This document shows, in pieces, positions 61,766 through 64,000 of a DNA stretch of 64,000 bases. The position numbers and the translations under genes are program-made. The notes beneath the pieces were generated by a model. It was not told the DNA's origin and made no database searches. It was given only the letters and a program-made list of their open reading frames with translations. Position 1 is the first letter of the stretch; every line of letters starts with the position of its first letter. The stretch is from an uncultured Bacteroidota bacterium (lineage in GTDB: Bacteria > Bacteroidota > Bacteroidia > Flavobacteriales > Flavobacteriaceae), in contig CAILWV010000057.1 of the NCBI GenBank assembly GCA_903838055.1, forward strand, positions 1 to 64,000, given 5' to 3'.

Positions 61766-62716
61766 ATGAACACAATAACTACTACTAATTTTCATTTTCC
61801 AAATCAAAAATCAGTTTACCGTGGTAAAGTTCGAGAGGTTTATAATATAAACGATGAACTTTTAGTAATGGTTGCAACTGACAGGCTTTCAGCTTTTGAT
61901 GTGGTAATGCCAAAAGGGATTCCATACAAAGGACAAATATTAAACCAAATTGCAACTAAATTTATGCAATTAACCCAAGATATTGTTCCGAATTGGTTAA
62001 TTGCTACCCCAGATCCTAATGTGGCTGTTGGCCATTTATGTGATCCATTTAAGGTTGAAATGGTAATTCGAGGATACCTTTCAGGTCATGCGGCTAGAGA
62101 ATATTCTGCAGGAAAAAGAGTTCTTTGTGGAGTTGAAATGGCCGAAGGATTAAAAGAAAACGATAAATTTCCTAATCCTATAATCACCCCAACTACTAAA
62201 GCAGATATGGGTGTTCATGATGAAGATATTTCTCGTGAAGCCATATTGTCTCAAGGAATTGTTACGGAAGAAGATTATTTGATTTTAGAAAAATACACAC
62301 GTGCTTTATACCAACGCGGAACAGAAATTGCTGCTTCTCGCGGATTGATTTTGGTAGATACCAAATATGAATTTGGGAAAACTAAAGATGGTGTAATTGT
62401 ATTAATCGATGAAATTCATACTCCCGATTCCTCTCGTTATTTTTATGCAGATGGTTACCAAGAGCGTCAAGATAATGGCGAAGAACAAAAACAATTGTCT
62501 AAAGAGTTTGTTCGTCGTTGGTTGATCGAAAATAACTTCCAAGGAAAAGAAGGTCAAACGATTCCAAATATGACAGAAGAATATATAGACACTGTTTCCA
62601 ATCGTTATATTGAGTTATACGAAAACATACTCGGAGAAGAATTTGTGAAAGCAGATATTAATAATATTCAGGACCGGATTGAAAAAAATGTCACCGAATA
62701 TTTAAAAAATAAATAA
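61766..62716 (+). CDS. purC: phosphoribosylaminoimidazolesuccinocarboxamide synthase
   Basis: [35 protein letters not shown] 61766 preferred over 61715. Confidence 0.97.
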   Translation: MNTITTTNFHFPNQKSVYRGKVREVYNINDELLVMVATDRLSAFDVVMPKGIPYKGQILNQIATKFMQLTQDIVPNWLIATPDPNVAVGHLCDPFKVEMVIRGYLSGHAAREYSAGKRVLCGVEMAEGLKENDKFPNPIITPTTKADMGVHDEDISREAILSQGIVTEEDYLILEKYTRALYQRGTEIAASRGLILVDTKYEFGKTKDGVIVLIDEIHTPDSSRYFYADGYQERQDNGEEQKQLSKEFVRRWLIENNFQGKEGQTIPNMTEEYIDTVSNRYIELYENILGEEFVKADINNIQDRIEKNVTEYLKNK

Positions 62717-62722
62717 TAAAAA

Positions 62723-62752
62723 AAGTCCCAAATCAATTAAGTTTTGGGACTT
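62723..62752. terminator. bidirectional terminator
   Basis: AAGTCCCAAA-N10-TTTGGGACTT. Confidence 0.8.
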
Positions 62753-62772
62753 CGTTTTTGTAAGTTTATTTA

Positions 62773-63861
62773 TTATTTAAAGTAGGAAAAATCATGGTTA
62801 TTTTCAATTTTCAATAAACTTTCATAAATCAACTTAATCACATTTTCTACATCTTCTCGGTGCACCATTTCAACAGTGGTATGCATGTAACGTAAAGATA
62901 ATGAGATTAATGCCGAGGCAACACCGCCATTGCTATAAGCAAAAGCATCGGTATCAGTTCCTGTTACTCTAGAGCTAGCATGACGCTGAAAAGGAATTTT
63001 CTTTTCTTCGGCAGTACTAACAATTAATTCTCTAAGGATATTTTGGGTTGCTGGAGCATATGCAATAACAGGGCCTTTGCCCATTTGCAAATCGCCTTCA
63101 ATCTTTTTTTCAATCATTGGAGTAGAAGTATCGTGGCAAACATCAGTAACGATAGCAACATTTGGTTTAATTGTTTGTGTTATCATTTCGGCGCCACGGA
63201 GTCCAATTTCTTCTTGCACCGAATTTACTATATACAGTCCAAAAGGCAAAGTATTTTTATTTTCTTTCAATAATCGAGCAACTTCGGCAATCATAAAACC
63301 ACCCATTCTATTATCAATTGCTCTACAAACAAATTTATTTTCGTTCATAATCATAAATTCATCAGGGTAAGTAATTACACATCCCACATGAACTCCTAAT
63401 TTTTCAACTTCTACTTTAGTTTCGCAACCACAATCAATAAAAATATTGTGTAATGTTGCTGGTTCTTCTTTACCACGATTTCTTGTGTGAATTGCCGGCC
63501 AACCAAAAACACCCTTTACTATTCCGTTTTTTGTATGAATGTTTACTCGTTTTGATGGTGCAATTTGGTGATCAGAACCCCCATTACGAATAACATAAAT
63601 AAGTCCATTATCTGTAATATAATTAACATACCAAGAAATTTCATCAGAATGTCCTTCAATAACAACTTTAAATTTGGCATCTGGATTAATAATTCCAACT
63701 GCAGTGCCATAGGTATCCGTAATAAAAGTATCTACATAAGGTTTTAAGTAGTCCATCCAAATTTTTTGTCCGCTAGCTTCATAGCCAGTTGGAGAAGGGT
63801 TGTTTAAATATTTTTCTAAAAAAGAAATAGAAGATTCTGTAAGAATAGATTTTTTTGACAT
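62773..63861 (-). CDS. M42 family metallopeptidase
   Basis: LEKYLNNPSPTGYEASGQ; VIEGHSDEIS; CRAIDNRMGGFM; VQEEIGLRGA. Confidence 0.93.
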   Translation of the reverse strand: MSKKSILTESSISFLEKYLNNPSPTGYEASGQKIWMDYLKPYVDTFITDTYGTAVGIINPDAKFKVVIEGHSDEISWYVNYITDNGLIYVIRNGGSDHQIAPSKRVNIHTKNGIVKGVFGWPAIHTRNRGKEEPATLHNIFIDCGCETKVEVEKLGVHVGCVITYPDEFMIMNENKFVCRAIDNRMGGFMIAEVARLLKENKNTLPFGLYIVNSVQEEIGLRGAEMITQTIKPNVAIVTDVCHDTSTPMIEKKIEGDLQMGKGPVIAYAPATQNILRELIVSTAEEKKIPFQRHASSRVTGTDTDAFAYSNGGVASALISLSLRYMHTTVEMVHREDVENVIKLIYESLLKIENNHDFSYFK

Positions 63862-63943
63862 AAAAATTATTTTTTGCTAAAATATAAATTTGGCATTAGA
63901 CTTGTTATGTATATTCTATATTTTTACATTAAAATTATCAGTT

Positions 63944-64000
63944 ATGATTAAGCAATCATTTTCACTAATTTGTTTTTTTCTTTTTGCAACTTCATTTGCC
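63944..64000 (+). CDS. start of a secreted protein, cut by the window edge
   Basis: MIKQSFSLICFFLFATSFA signal-peptide-like, open to the end. Confidence 0.6.
   Translation, partial: MIKQSFSLICFFLFATSFA

Noticed and set aside
1-64000. CRISPR array or tRNA/rRNA genes
   Set aside because: No regularly spaced 24-40 bp repeats with spacers, and no tRNA or rRNA sequence I could recognise on reading.

Overview
AT-rich Bacteroidetes/Flavobacteriia-type sequence: T9SS sorting domain, gldF/gldG, bshA, dnaN and TAnnTTTG-type promoters. A conserved host backbone (about 15.2-40.3 kb and 52.0-64 kb) carries two accessory blocks. Block 1 runs from left of the window to about 15.15 kb. It is the right part of a large-serine-recombinase element inserted into a host ygiD-like (4,5-DOPA dioxygenase) gene. 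It carries a WYL-regulated type I R-M operon with an embedded FRG-domain gene and a Sll1717-type ATPase, a long structured non-coding leader followed by a divergent family-A-polymerase-like protein with a C-terminal HTH, a complete divergent ygiD copy, and the recombinase. Block 2 (about 40.33-52.01 kb) is a tyrosine-recombinase element inserted beside the mnmE terminator. It carries HipBA, an XRE regulator with a type IIG R-M protein and a coupled unknown ORF, and a DUF3987 protein. Several short DNA architectures are directly readable: a three-site WYL operator/promoter module, two inverted arrays of 8-bp iterons, a 10-bp-period iteron array, paired recombinase arm-type sites, a 42-bp perfect palindrome, and competing hairpins upstream of the polymerase-like gene. 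All assignments come from reading the sequence and recalling family motifs; no database search was run.
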